From positions 5,005 to 69,004 of the forward strand of contig NVSG01000005.1 in assembly GCA_002401155.1 (NCBI GenBank): a DNA stretch of 64,000 bases, in the 5' to 3' direction. Both the position numbers and the translations under genes were made by a program. The notes beneath the pieces were generated by a model that was given only the letters and a program-made list of their open reading frames with translations, did not search any database and was not told the origin of the DNA. This document shows positions 35,572 through 45,061 of this stretch, one piece after another; positions within the stretch are counted from its first letter, which is position 1; every line of letters starts with the position of its first letter. The DNA comes from Hyphomicrobiales bacterium. GTDB lineage: Bacteria; Pseudomonadota; Alphaproteobacteria; Rhizobiales; Rhizobiaceae.

Positions 35572-36430
35572 AGAAATAGACGAAATCAGTGGCGTCGAGA
35601 CCACCGGTCACGAATGGGACGGTATTAAAGAACTTGATAATCCCATGCCACGATGGTGGCTGTGGACCTTCTATGCCTCAATCGTTTTTGCCATCGGCTA
35701 TGTCATTTATTACCCGGCAATTCCGCTAATCAATAGCTATACAACCGGGATTTCGGGCGAGACAACCAGATCAATTCTGGCCGAGGAATTAAGTGCAGCG
35801 ACTGCCGCTAAGGCTAGCCTTGTTGCCAAAATTGAGGCAACTCCCGTGAGCGAAATTCGCGATGACGATGATTTGCTCCGCTTTTCCGTGGCCGGCGGTC
35901 GCTCGCTCTACAAAGTATATTGCACCCAGTGCCACGGCTCAGGGGCGCAAGGCGCGCCGGGTTATCCAAACCTGAACGATGATGACTGGCTTTGGGGCGG
36001 TGATGTGGAAACCATCTACACCACCATCAAGCACGGCGTTCGCAATGATGAAGACGATGATGCACGCTTCTCCGAAATGCCGGGATTTGGCAAGGATGAA
36101 TTATTGGAGCCAAATGAGGTTCGCAGCGTTGTTGAATATGTCCTGCAAATTTCTGATCGTGAGCATGATGCGGCAAAAGCAACCGAAGGCAAAGTAATCT
36201 TTGCCGATAATTGTGCAGCCTGTCATGGTGAAAATGGCAAGGGCGGACGCGAGTTCGGTGCGCCAAATCTTGCCGACGCACTTTCCCTATACGGTGGCAT
36301 CCGCGCCAAGCTTTTGGCGCAGGTCAATTCACCCAAGCACGGCGTTATGCCAGCATGGGGGCAACGCCTCGGCGAAGCTTCCGTCAGACAACTCGCTGTC
36401 TATATTCATAGCCTTGGCGGCGGAGAATAA
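35561..36430 (+). CDS. ccoP: Cytochrome cbb3 oxidase subunit III (di-heme c)
   Basis: A 289-residue di-heme cytochrome that receives electrons from the bc1 complex by way of soluble cytochrome c. An N-terminal span (RWWLWTFYASIVFAIGYVIYYPAIPL) is followed by heme sites CTQCH at residues 121-125 and CAACH at 218-222. Axial methionines are probably in SEMPGFG and HGVMPAWG. The ATG lies within ccoQ. The structural operon ends here, 43 bases before ccoG. Confidence 0.97.
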   Translation: MTNREIDEISGVETTGHEWDGIKELDNPMPRWWLWTFYASIVFAIGYVIYYPAIPLINSYTTGISGETTRSILAEELSAATAAKASLVAKIEATPVSEIRDDDDLLRFSVAGGRSLYKVYCTQCHGSGAQGAPGYPNLNDDDWLWGGDVETIYTTIKHGVRNDEDDDARFSEMPGFGKDELLEPNEVRSVVEYVLQISDREHDAAKATEGKVIFADNCAACHGENGKGGREFGAPNLADALSLYGGIRAKLLAQVNSPKHGVMPAWGQRLGEASVRQLAVYIHSLGGGE

Positions 36431-36473
36431 CCCTGTCGCCAAGCCGGGCCCACAAAACCGGATTTGAAAACCA

Positions 36474-38081
36474 ATGGATACAAAAACGCAAAGTCGCGTT
36501 GAGACTTTTGACGCGCAGGCTGTAAATAAAAAAGAAAACCGCGACCTTTATGAGGCACGCAAAAAAATTCATCCCAAGCGGGCCGAAGGTTGGTATCGTC
36601 AGCTCAAGTGGTGGATAATGGCCGTCACGCTTGGGATATATTATATTACCCCATGGCTACGCTGGGACCGGGGCGAATATGCCCCCGATCAGGCCGTGTT
36701 GCTTGATGTGGCCAACAGGCGGTTCTATTTCTTCTTCATTGAAATCTGGCCCCACGAGTTTTTCTATGTAGCCGGATTGCTGGTCATGGCCGGCATTGGC
36801 CTGTTCCTCGTCACCTCCACCGTTGGACGTGCATGGTGCGGTTATTCCTGCCCGCAAACAGTGTGGGTGGATTTGTTTCTGGTTTTCGAACGTTTTTTTG
36901 AAGGAGATCGTAACCAGCGCATTAAATTGGATGCTGCGCCTTGGACGATAAGCAAAATCAGGAAACGTGTTTCCAAGCACATTATCTGGTTGATGATTTC
37001 AATCGCAACCGGTGGTGCATGGATTTTCTACTTCGCAGATGCCCCCACATTGTTTGTTGAACTGTTTTCAGGGCAGGCGGCCTTTGTTGCCTATACAACC
37101 GTCGCGGTACTTACCGCGACTACTTATGTCTTCGGCGGTTTCATGCGCGAGCAAGTTTGCACCTATATGTGCCCATGGCCGCGCATTCAGGCAGCGATGC
37201 TGGACGAAAACTCGCTCACAGTGACCTATAATGACTGGCGCGGAGAACCCCGTACCAAACATGCAAAAAAAGCAAAACGCGAGGGAATACCTATTGGTGA
37301 TTGCGTCGATTGCAACGCCTGTGTCGTTGTTTGCCCCATGGGCATTGATATTCGCGATGGCCAGCAATTGGAATGCATCACCTGCGCCCTTTGCATTGAT
37401 GCCTGCGATGGTGTGATGAGCAAGATCGGACTGGATAAAGGGCTGATTTCTTATTCCACTCTGGGCATTTACGATGCCAATATGGCGTTGGCATCGACCC
37501 TTCCTGAAAATATGGCTGCCAAAAGCGAAGCTGAGTTCTCCATCGCAAAGATGGCGGCAATCGATCCGAAAAAAGTGCGCGATGATTCCGGGAAACTGTT
37601 CTCTCATTTTGTTCATGCAAGCTGGCGCACGGTGGTTCGCCTTAGAACCATCATATATACAGCCCTATACTGTTTGATCGGGTTGGCATTGATTGTATCA
37701 CTGCTAACGCGCAGCAATCTCAATGTGAACGTGCTGCACGATAGAAACCCGATATTTGTAACCCTCAGCGATGGTTCGATCCGCAATGGCTATGAAATCA
37801 AAATTCTCAACATGCTGGCAGAGCCAAGCCGGTTCAATGTGCGTCTGGAAGGCCTTCCAAACGCTTTTGTTAAAATCGCAGGCGACGATAAAAATCTCGG
37901 ACAGAATTTCACAATCGACGTAGATGCAGATAAACTGCGTGCAACCAGGATTTATATCACCGTACCCAAGGCCGATATCACAGGCACCAACGTGAAATTA
38001 CGGTTGGTGGTAAACAGGCAAGGCGACAATGAAGAAGCGACCTATGACGCAAACTTCGTCGCACCCAATGGAGCAAAATGA
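36474..38081 (+). CDS. ccoG: Cytochrome oxidase assembly ferredoxin-like protein CcoG/RdxA
   Basis: A 535-residue polyferredoxin with about five membrane spans, the CcoG/FixG/RdxA family, reported to reduce copper(II) during cbb3 assembly. Two cluster motifs are seen: CVDCNACVVVCPMGID and CITCALCIDACDG. Upstream is the GRAWCGYSCPQTVWVDLF motif with another cysteine pair. The C-terminal third is an immunoglobulin-like periplasmic domain. The stop overlaps the ccoH start. Confidence 0.95.
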   Translation: MDTKTQSRVETFDAQAVNKKENRDLYEARKKIHPKRAEGWYRQLKWWIMAVTLGIYYITPWLRWDRGEYAPDQAVLLDVANRRFYFFFIEIWPHEFFYVAGLLVMAGIGLFLVTSTVGRAWCGYSCPQTVWVDLFLVFERFFEGDRNQRIKLDAAPWTISKIRKRVSKHIIWLMISIATGGAWIFYFADAPTLFVELFSGQAAFVAYTTVAVLTATTYVFGGFMREQVCTYMCPWPRIQAAMLDENSLTVTYNDWRGEPRTKHAKKAKREGIPIGDCVDCNACVVVCPMGIDIRDGQQLECITCALCIDACDGVMSKIGLDKGLISYSTLGIYDANMALASTLPENMAAKSEAEFSIAKMAAIDPKKVRDDSGKLFSHFVHASWRTVVRLRTIIYTALYCLIGLALIVSLLTRSNLNVNVLHDRNPIFVTLSDGSIRNGYEIKILNMLAEPSRFNVRLEGLPNAFVKIAGDDKNLGQNFTIDVDADKLRATRIYITVPKADITGTNVKLRLVVNRQGDNEEATYDANFVAPNGAK

Positions 38082-38599
38082 TGAGTGATCTTAGTCAGAC
38101 ACAAGATGAAAAACCGCGCGAATTCACTGGCAAGCATATGCTGGCAATCATGGTCGCGTTCTTCGGTGTTATCATCGCCGTTAACATCGGCATGGCGACC
38201 CTTGCCAGCAAAACCTGGACCGGGCTTGTGGTTAAAAACAGCTACGTGGCCAGTCAGCAATTCAATGGCCATCTGGCAGCCGCTGCCGAACAGGAAAAAC
38301 TGGGCTGGCAGAGTGGTTTAACCTACCAACAGGGCATCATTGAATTTTCTCTCATCGACAAGAATGCCAAGCCGATCACTCTGGATACGATATTCGTAGA
38401 AATTGGCCGCCCGGCATTTGAACAGCAGGATCAAACAATTGAGCTGACCAGCGTTGCCGCTGGAAAATATCGTGCCAAAGTCGCATTAGGCATCGGCACA
38501 TGGGCCTTTTCAGTGCGCGCCAAAAAGGGCGATGATCCTTATCGCCTTGATATCAGGCTGGACGTTTCAAAGGCCGATGGGATGGAGGCCGCGAAATAA
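38078..38599 (+). CDS. ccoH: cbb3 oxidase assembly protein CcoH/FixH
   Basis: A 173-residue protein with one N-terminal membrane span (KHMLAIMVAFFGVIIAVNIGMATLAS) followed by a periplasmic domain typical of FixH (NSYVASQQFN, LTYQQGIIEFSLIDKN). It interacts with assembling cbb3 oxidase. ATG 38078 and ATG 38081 are adjacent; the GGAG at 38070 suits either, and better the second. Lies between ccoG and ccoI with overlap at one end, forming ccoGHIS. Confidence 0.93.
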   Translation: MMSDLSQTQDEKPREFTGKHMLAIMVAFFGVIIAVNIGMATLASKTWTGLVVKNSYVASQQFNGHLAAAAEQEKLGWQSGLTYQQGIIEFSLIDKNAKPITLDTIFVEIGRPAFEQQDQTIELTSVAAGKYRAKVALGIGTWAFSVRAKKGDDPYRLDIRLDVSKADGMEAAK

Positions 38600-38600
38600 T

Positions 38601-40916
38601 ATGAGTTGCTGTGGTGCTCCTGATGAAGTCGTAATTTCGCCTTTGCGGGAACGCACAGCCATATTCTCCGAACAGGAAGAAAAGCTTCGCCTGCACGCCC
38701 GTTCAACCGGCGATAATACGCTGCAATCTGATTTTCTTGTTTCATCCATGCATTGCGCCGGCTGCATGCGCAAAATCGAAACCGGCCTGACAGCGCTACC
38801 TTTTGTTAAATCTGCCCGTGCAAATTTATCCACCAAACGGGTGTCCGTCCATTGGAACGAGAATGAGGGCCGGGCAGAAAGTCTCGTCGAAGCATTGGAG
38901 GGACTAGGCTTCTCACCAGTCCCCTTCGATCTGGAGTTGCAGGTCAAAGAAAGCAACAACATCGGCAGAAACCTAATGTTTGCCACCGGCGTTGCTGGAT
39001 TTGCAGCTGCCAACATCATGCTGCTTTCCGTTTCTGTTTGGTCGGGTACTGATCCGGAAACAACAAGGCTGTTCCATCTGATCTCCGGCCTCATCGCCGT
39101 GCCTGCTGTGGCTTTCGCTGGCCAGCCATTTTTCCGTTCCGCAATAGCATCGCTAAAAGCTGGTCGGCTCAATATGGAAGTTCCCATATCTCTGGCGGTT
39201 CTCTTATCCCTTGGCATGAGCCTTTACGAAAGCCTGAGCGGCGGCGAAGAAGCCTATTTCGATGCAGCCGTCATGCTGCTCTTCTTCTTGCTCATCGGCC
39301 GCACCCTCGATCACAACATGCGCGAACGGGCAAGGGGCGCGATTTCCCGGTTAGCCAAAATGGGTGCAAAGGGTGCAACAGTTCTGGGAACAAACGGCGA
39401 AACAAGTTTTGTCCCGATCAATGAAATCACCGTCGGACAACATATTTTAATCAGGGCAGGCGAACGTGTTCCCCTTGATGGTGTGGTGATCAAAGGCGCA
39501 AGCGATATCGACCGCTCGTTGGTCACTGGTGAAAGCAAAACCATCAGCATCGCATCTGGCGCAAATCTGGAATCCGGCATTTTGAATCTTTCCGCGCCCA
39601 TTGAACTTGAAGTTACCAAAACCGGCGATCATTCATTCCTCGCCGAGATGATCAATTTGATGGAAACGGCGGAGCAGGGCAAAGCACGCTACGTGCGCAT
39701 TGCCGATCGCCTCGTGCAAATCTATGCGCCCTTGGTGCATTTTCTGGCGCTTGTCACTTTCATCGGCTGGATGGTCGTAACCGCTGGTGACTGGCACCAA
39801 TCGATCTATGTGGGCATTGCGGTGCTGATCGTGACATGCCCCTGCGCGTTGGGGTTGGCTGTACCAATCGTTCATGTGGTTGGCGCGGGACACCTGTTCG
39901 CCAACGGTATCATGGTCAAGGACGGTTCAGCATTCGAACGCCTGAGTGAAATCGACAAGGTTGTTTTCGATAAAACCGGCACATTGACCATGGGAGCGCC
40001 GCAGGTCCTCGAAAACACAAAAATTGCACCCAAGGAACAAGCTCTCATCCATGCACTAGCCAGCGCCTCATCCCACCCGGCCTCCAAAGCCGTGGCCCAA
40101 TTCACCCAAACAAAAGATGGCGCAATTCCGGAAATTCAAAACCTGAAAGAAGTCCCGGGCTTCGGCATAAGCGGAATTTTCGATGGTAAAGAAATCCGTC
40201 TGGGCCGCTACGATTGGGTTATGGAGATCGCCAACACAAAAACACTCGCAGATAATTGCCGCGAAGTATGCTTCGCCCAAGCAGGACACCCTGCCAGCGG
40301 CTTTGCTATAGAAGACAGCCTCCGCCCGGATGCACTCGCCACGATTGACGCGCTGAAACAGGCCGGGCTCACAGTAGAAATATTATCCGGCGACAGCGAA
40401 GCGCCCGTTAAAATCGCGGCGCGGGCTCTGGGCATTGAGACCTATGCCCATTCCAGAACCCCGCAGCAAAAAATAGATCACATCAATCAATTGCAACAAC
40501 AGGGCCAAAAAATATTGCTGGTTGGCGACGGCCTCAACGATGCGCCTGCCTTAGCCGCCGCGCATGTTTCAATGGCACCTTCCAGCGGTTCCGATGTGGG
40601 CAAGCTCGCCGCCGATATCATTTTCACCACCGATAGCTTGAAGGCCATTACGCTCGCCAGAGAAACCGCAATCAACATCAACAGATTGGTATGGCAAAAT
40701 TTCGCCATCGCGATCGTCTACAATATGATTGCCGTGCCATTGGCCATGTTGGGTTTTGTAACGCCGCTTCTGGCAGCGCTTGCCATGTCGGCTTCCTCGA
40801 TCATCGTGATTGCAAATTCCCTGCGACTGAATTTCCTTGGCAATGCCGCTGTCGCCAAGCCTAAATCCCAAGATCAGGCTTCGATGCCCTTCCCAACAGT
40901 GGAAGCCAGCCAATGA
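38601..40916 (+). CDS. ccoI: P1B-type copper ATPase CcoI/FixI
   Basis: A 771-residue heavy-metal transporting P-type ATPase that delivers copper for the CuB site of cbb3 oxidase. The N-terminal metal-binding domain has MHCAGCMRKIE at about residues 50-60. The membrane metal motif is TCPCALGLAVP, the phosphorylation site DKTGTLTMG, and the hinge GDGLNDAPALAAAHVS. An N-terminal MSCCGAP extension may bind copper too. ATG 38601 is chosen since GGAGG lies upstream and the frame before it overlaps ccoH. Confidence 0.96.
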   Translation: MSCCGAPDEVVISPLRERTAIFSEQEEKLRLHARSTGDNTLQSDFLVSSMHCAGCMRKIETGLTALPFVKSARANLSTKRVSVHWNENEGRAESLVEALEGLGFSPVPFDLELQVKESNNIGRNLMFATGVAGFAAANIMLLSVSVWSGTDPETTRLFHLISGLIAVPAVAFAGQPFFRSAIASLKAGRLNMEVPISLAVLLSLGMSLYESLSGGEEAYFDAAVMLLFFLLIGRTLDHNMRERARGAISRLAKMGAKGATVLGTNGETSFVPINEITVGQHILIRAGERVPLDGVVIKGASDIDRSLVTGESKTISIASGANLESGILNLSAPIELEVTKTGDHSFLAEMINLMETAEQGKARYVRIADRLVQIYAPLVHFLALVTFIGWMVVTAGDWHQSIYVGIAVLIVTCPCALGLAVPIVHVVGAGHLFANGIMVKDGSAFERLSEIDKVVFDKTGTLTMGAPQVLENTKIAPKEQALIHALASASSHPASKAVAQFTQTKDGAIPEIQNLKEVPGFGISGIFDGKEIRLGRYDWVMEIANTKTLADNCREVCFAQAGHPASGFAIEDSLRPDALATIDALKQAGLTVEILSGDSEAPVKIAARALGIETYAHSRTPQQKIDHINQLQQQGQKILLVGDGLNDAPALAAAHVSMAPSSGSDVGKLAADIIFTTDSLKAITLARETAININRLVWQNFAIAIVYNMIAVPLAMLGFVTPLLAALAMSASSIIVIANSLRLNFLGNAAVAKPKSQDQASMPFPTVEASQ

Positions 40917-41068
40917 GCCACGTCCTGTTCCTGATACCCATTGCTCTGTTCCTCGGTTTGATCGGACTGGCAGCATTTTATTGGAGCCTCAAAAGCGGCC
41001 AATATGACGACCTTGAGGGAGCCGCTCAGCGCATCCTTGAAGATGACGATGGACCGGCAGAAGACTAG
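40913..41068 (+). CDS. ccoS: cbb3 oxidase assembly protein CcoS
   Basis: A 51-residue membrane protein, MSHVLFLIPIALFLGLIGLA followed by AFYWSLKSGQYDDLEGAAQR and an acidic tail. The LKSGQYDDLEGAAxRIL signature is diagnostic of CcoS, required for heme or copper insertion into cbb3 oxidase. The ATG overlaps the ccoI stop (ATGA). It is the last gene of the cluster. Confidence 0.95.
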   Translation: MSHVLFLIPIALFLGLIGLAAFYWSLKSGQYDDLEGAAQRILEDDDGPAED

Positions 41069-41146
41069 CTTCGTCTAATTTTTCTTGCAAAAAACATCTG
41101 CTTACTTTCATTATGTTTTCAAACAAATTTTAATGGGAGATAGTAC

Positions 41147-42328
41147 ATGAAACGAGTAACGAAATTAGCGCTGGCAGGAAGCCTATTGGCTGGCCTCACC
41201 GCATCAGGAGCTGTGCAGGCCGAGCCTGTAAAAATTGGAATGATCACCACACTATCCACTGGCGCTGGCTATCTGGGTGAAGATGTTCGCGACGGATTTT
41301 TACTGGCAGTCAAGGAAGAGGGTGGCAAGCTTGGCGGCGTGGAAGTCGAAATCATGGTTGAAGACGATGGCCGCAAACCCGGCATCGGAAAACAATTGGC
41401 AGACCGTTTCTTAAAACAGGAAAAAGCCGAAATCATCACCGGCGTGATTTTCTCCAACGTATCTCCTGTGGTAGCTCCGCTGACCCTGAAAGCTGGCGCA
41501 TTCTACATCTCACCAAATTCTGCACCTTCAACCTTTGCTGGCGCAAAATGCCACGAAGATTATTTCGCGGTCGCATGGCAAAATGACAGCCTGCACGAAA
41601 GCGCAGGCATTTACGCAACTGATCTGGGTTACAAGAACGCTTATATCCTCGCGCCCAATTATCAGGCCGGTAAAGATTCTCTCGCAGGTTTCAAACGCTA
41701 TTTCAAAGGCGATATTGCAGGCGAACTCTATACCAAACTCGGCCAGACAGATTACGCCGCAGAAATTGCAAAAATAAGAGCCGCAAAACCTGAAATGGTG
41801 TTCCACTTCCTGCCCGGCGGCATGGGTATCAATTTCCTGAAGCAATATTCACAGGCTGGATTAATCAAAGAAATCCCGCTGGTGGTTTCTTCCGTATCCA
41901 TGGATAGCCGCATCCTGAAAGCTGTGGGCGATATCGCTCTTGGCGTGCGTTCATCTTCCCATTGGACCGGCGACATGGACAACGCTGCTAACAAAAAATT
42001 CATGGCAGGTTTTGTCGAAACCTATGGCCGCACACCGACCGTTTTTGCAAGTCAGGGCTATGACACCGCAAAACTCATCGCCAGCGCATTGAAAGCAACC
42101 GGCGGCAAGGTTCTTGCAGATAAGGACGGTTTTCGCGCTGCATTGAAAGCTGCAAATTTTGATAGTGTTCGCGGCGAATTCAAATTCAACACCAACAACC
42201 ATCCTATCAACCAATGGTTTGGCCGTATCGTAGCAAAAGGTCCAGATGGCAAGCCAATGAACAAGACAGTGAAAATGGTTTCCAACGGTCTTGCAGATGC
42301 CTATGCATCCGCTTGCCCATTGAAATAG
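41147..42328 (+). CDS. Branched-chain-type ABC transporter substrate-binding protein
   Basis: A 393-residue periplasmic binding protein of the LivJ/Peripla_BP_6 class. The signal peptide MKRVTKLALAGSLLAGLTAS ends near AVQA, and the mature part begins EPVKIGMITTLSTGAGYLGEDVRDGF. Residues in GVIFSNVSPVVAPLTLKAGAFYISPNSAPS form the usual binding cleft. It leads an operon with livHMGF-type genes, an alpha/beta hydrolase and soxBDAG, so the ligand may be a methylated amino acid or an amide of one rather than leucine. A hairpin follows the gene, expected to favour its own mRNA. Confidence 0.9.
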   Translation: MKRVTKLALAGSLLAGLTASGAVQAEPVKIGMITTLSTGAGYLGEDVRDGFLLAVKEEGGKLGGVEVEIMVEDDGRKPGIGKQLADRFLKQEKAEIITGVIFSNVSPVVAPLTLKAGAFYISPNSAPSTFAGAKCHEDYFAVAWQNDSLHESAGIYATDLGYKNAYILAPNYQAGKDSLAGFKRYFKGDIAGELYTKLGQTDYAAEIAKIRAAKPEMVFHFLPGGMGINFLKQYSQAGLIKEIPLVVSSVSMDSRILKAVGDIALGVRSSSHWTGDMDNAANKKFMAGFVETYGRTPTVFASQGYDTAKLIASALKATGGKVLADKDGFRAALKAANFDSVRGEFKFNTNNHPINQWFGRIVAKGPDGKPMNKTVKMVSNGLADAYASACPLK

Positions 42329-42349
42329 ATCGTTGAATTGATCTTCTGG

Positions 42350-42370
42350 CGGCGGGGTTAAATCCCGCCG
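42350..42370 (+). terminator. Hairpin between binding-protein and permease genes
   Basis: CGGCGGG-GTTAAAT-CCCGCCG is a seven-base GC stem with a seven-base loop, followed by TTTG. It lies in the 53-base gap after the binding-protein gene. Such stems partly stop transcription or protect the upstream mRNA, giving more binding protein than permease. Confidence 0.6.
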
Positions 42371-42381
42371 TTTGATGCGGC

Positions 42382-43305
42382 ATGGTATTATTCATCGAAC
42401 AACTCCTGAACGGCGTGCAACTGGGAATTTTTCTGTTTCTGGTTTCTGCTGGGCTGACACTAATTTTCGGCATTATGGGCATCATTAATCTGGCCCATGG
42501 TTCGCTGTTTATGGTCGGCGCATTCGTTGCCGCAACTGCAACCACGGCCTCCGGATCTTTTGTTGTTGGCCTGATTGCAGGGGTCGCTGCCGCGGGGGTT
42601 ACCGGTCTTGCGATGGAATATTTCATCCTGCGCCATCTCTATCACCGCGATCATCTCGATCAGGTGCTGGCGACCTTCGGCATCATCCTCTTTGCCAATG
42701 AAATGGTGACGATAATCTGGGGCCGAACCCCGTTATTCTTCAACGCACCCGATATCCTCAACGGTTCAATCGAACTGGTGCCGGGTATCATTTACCCGGT
42801 CTATCGCTTGTTCATCATCGCGGTCGGCATAGCGGTTGCAGCGCTTTTATATGGGGTCATCACCAGAACCCGTGTGGGCATGTTGGTGCGCGCCGGTGCT
42901 ACTGACCGCGAAATGGTCGGCGCTTTAGGCGTCAATATTTCAGTGCTGTTCATGGCATTGTTTGGTTTCGGCGCGATGCTGGCAGGCCTTGCCGGGGCCA
43001 TGGCTGGCCCGTTGATTTCGGTAGAGGCCGGAATGGGCGAAAGCCAGCTCATCCTTTCATTCGTTGTGGTGGTGATCGGCGGTATGGGGTCGTTACGTGG
43101 TGCTTTCATCGGCGCAATGTTGGTCGGCATCGTCGACACCATGGGCCGCGCTTTCATCCCAGATTTATTGAAACTGTTCCTGCCGATAGCAGAGGCCGAC
43201 GGGTTAGGAGCCGGACTATCATCCATGAGCATCTATATGCTGATGGCATTGGTGTTGGTCATCAAGCCGAGCGGCCTGTTCCCCGCAAGTTCAGGTAGCC
43301 ATTAG
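42382..43305 (+). CDS. livH: ABC transporter permease, LivH type
   Basis: A 307-residue inner-membrane permease with about eight spans. Typical motifs are LVSAGLTLIFGIMGIINLAHGSLFMVGAF near the start and LVRAGATDREMVGALGVNISVLFMALFGFGAMLAGLAGAM, which includes the ATPase-contacting loop. Pairs with the LivM-type gene that starts right after its stop codon. Confidence 0.93.
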   Translation: MVLFIEQLLNGVQLGIFLFLVSAGLTLIFGIMGIINLAHGSLFMVGAFVAATATTASGSFVVGLIAGVAAAGVTGLAMEYFILRHLYHRDHLDQVLATFGIILFANEMVTIIWGRTPLFFNAPDILNGSIELVPGIIYPVYRLFIIAVGIAVAALLYGVITRTRVGMLVRAGATDREMVGALGVNISVLFMALFGFGAMLAGLAGAMAGPLISVEAGMGESQLILSFVVVVIGGMGSLRGAFIGAMLVGIVDTMGRAFIPDLLKLFLPIAEADGLGAGLSSMSIYMLMALVLVIKPSGLFPASSGSH

Positions 43306-44316
43306 ATGAGCAACAAACGCAACACCATATTGCTCGTGTTACTGGGCGCAATCTTGTTCACGATGCCGCTACTACTGGACGCAATCGGGCAATCTTTTTT
43401 GCTCGGCAGCGCCACGCGCATCCTGATTTACGCAATTGCCGCTATGAGCCTGAACCTCATTCTAGGTTATGGCGGAATGGTGAGTTTTGGCCACGCGGCA
43501 TTCTTCGGCGTTGGTGCCTATGTCACCGGTATCCTGTCGTTCCACATGTTCGAAGATACAACCATCTTCGGCCTTGCCGGAACCAATTCTGCGGCAATCG
43601 CATGGCTCGCATCCATTGCAATATCCGCTCTGATGGCCTTGATCATCGGGGCATTATCCTTGCGCACTACGGGGGTGTATTTCATCATGATCACGCTGGC
43701 TTTTGCCCAGATGATCTATTTCCTGTTTGTGTCACTCCAGCGCTATGGCGGGGATGATGGCTTTATGATGTTTGACGGGCGCAGCCGGATTGCCGGTCTG
43801 GAACTTGGCGATGACATCTCATTCTATTTCGTCTGTCTGGCCGCGCTAGCCATCTTTGCGATGGGTTTTAAAACACTGGTGAATTCCCGCTTTGGGCAAG
43901 TTCTCAAAGGGTGCCACGAAAACGAACCCCGCATGCGTGCTTTAGGTTGTCCGACCTATCGCTATAAACTAGTGGCTTTCGTCATAGCCGGGGCAGGGGC
44001 CGGATTTGCCGGAGCCTTGCAGGCAAACCTCACAGAGTTCGTCAGCCCCGATTACGTCCATTGGACCCGCTCCGGCGATTTGCTCATCATGGTCATTCTC
44101 GGCGGCATCGGCACTGTGCTTGGCCCATTCTTCGGTGCAGCGGCATTCCTGATGCTGGAGGAATTTCTGCCAATTATCTTCAAAGGATTGGGCTTGCCGC
44201 TATTACAGGAACATTGGCGCGTAGTCTTCGGCCCCATGCTCATCCTCATCGTCCTCTTTGCCAAAAAGGGCCTCTACGCATCCTTGATGGATTGGGGGAG
44301 ACGCAAAAATGACTGA
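43306..44316 (+). CDS. livM: ABC transporter permease, LivM type
   Basis: A 336-residue membrane protein with the LivM core AMSLNLILGYGGMVSFGHAAFFGVGAYVTGI and the coupling region GQVLKGCHENEPRMRALGCPTYRYKLVAFVIAGAGAGFAGAL. It forms the second half of the membrane channel. Starts directly after livH and overlaps the livG-type ATPase gene by eight bases. Confidence 0.93.
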   Translation: MSNKRNTILLVLLGAILFTMPLLLDAIGQSFLLGSATRILIYAIAAMSLNLILGYGGMVSFGHAAFFGVGAYVTGILSFHMFEDTTIFGLAGTNSAAIAWLASIAISALMALIIGALSLRTTGVYFIMITLAFAQMIYFLFVSLQRYGGDDGFMMFDGRSRIAGLELGDDISFYFVCLAALAIFAMGFKTLVNSRFGQVLKGCHENEPRMRALGCPTYRYKLVAFVIAGAGAGFAGALQANLTEFVSPDYVHWTRSGDLLIMVILGGIGTVLGPFFGAAAFLMLEEFLPIIFKGLGLPLLQEHWRVVFGPMLILIVLFAKKGLYASLMDWGRRKND

Positions 44317-45061
44317 TGCTCCCATCCTTATTGTCGAAAACCTGTCAAAATCCTTCGGCGCATTGAAAGCCGTCGATGGCCTGAACCTGACCGTACAAAC
44401 CGGCGAACTGCACGCTATCATCGGCCCCAATGGCGCAGGCAAAACCACCCTTGTCCATCAGCTCTCAGGGCAGATATCCCCCGATAGCGGCAGCATTCGT
44501 TTTCAGGGCCTCGACATCACCAAGATGCAGGAAGCAAAACGCCCGCATTTAGGATTGGTGCGTTCGTTCCAAATCACTTCGATTTTCCCCCAGTCAACGG
44601 TGCTGGAAAATGTCGCCATTGCTGTGCAGATGCAAAGCGGACACAGTTTTCGATTTATCAAAAATGCCCGCGCAGACAAAAGCTTGAGCGATCCTGCACT
44701 TTCCTATCTGCAACAAATCGGGCTGGAATCTCTGGCAAATGAACCAGCCCACACGCTTGCTCATGGCCAGCAACGCCAACTCGAGCTTGCCATGGCGCTA
44801 GCGTTGAAACCAAAATTATTGATACTCGACGAACCCATGGCTGGCATGGGGGCTGACGAAAGTGCGCAGATGGTGTCATTCCTCAAAAGCCTGAAGGGGA
44901 CGCTTTCAATCGTGTTGATTGAGCATGATATGGATGTGGTGTTTGCCCTCTCAGACCAAATTTCTGTCCTCGTTTACGGACAGGTAATTGCCACCGGCAT
45001 CCCCGACGAAATTCGCAACAATCCAAAGGTGCGCACCGCCTATCTGGGGGAGGAGGAATGA
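44309..45061 (+). CDS. livG: ABC transporter ATPase, LivG type
   Basis: A 250-residue nucleotide-binding subunit. Walker A is GPNGAGKTT, the Q-loop region RSFQIT, the signature appears as LAHGQQRQLELAMAL (a conserved variant of LSGGQ found in LivG), and Walker B is PKLLILDEPMAG. The C-terminal helix-turn GTLSIVLIEHDMDVVF is typical of LivG. Overlaps both neighbours, so it is made in step with them. Confidence 0.93.
   Translation: MTDAPILIVENLSKSFGALKAVDGLNLTVQTGELHAIIGPNGAGKTTLVHQLSGQISPDSGSIRFQGLDITKMQEAKRPHLGLVRSFQITSIFPQSTVLENVAIAVQMQSGHSFRFIKNARADKSLSDPALSYLQQIGLESLANEPAHTLAHGQQRQLELAMALALKPKLLILDEPMAGMGADESAQMVSFLKSLKGTLSIVLIEHDMDVVFALSDQISVLVYGQVIATGIPDEIRNNPKVRTAYLGEEE

Noticed and set aside
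41085-41116. Sigma70-type promoter before the binding-protein gene (TTGCAA and CATTAT)
   Set aside because: The -10 match is weak and the region is simply AT-rich, so it was not listed as a feature.
41147-42328. Annotation as a leucine-specific binding protein
   Set aside because: The family binds many ligands and the operon context with soxBDAG argues against a plain leucine role, so no livJ symbol was given.
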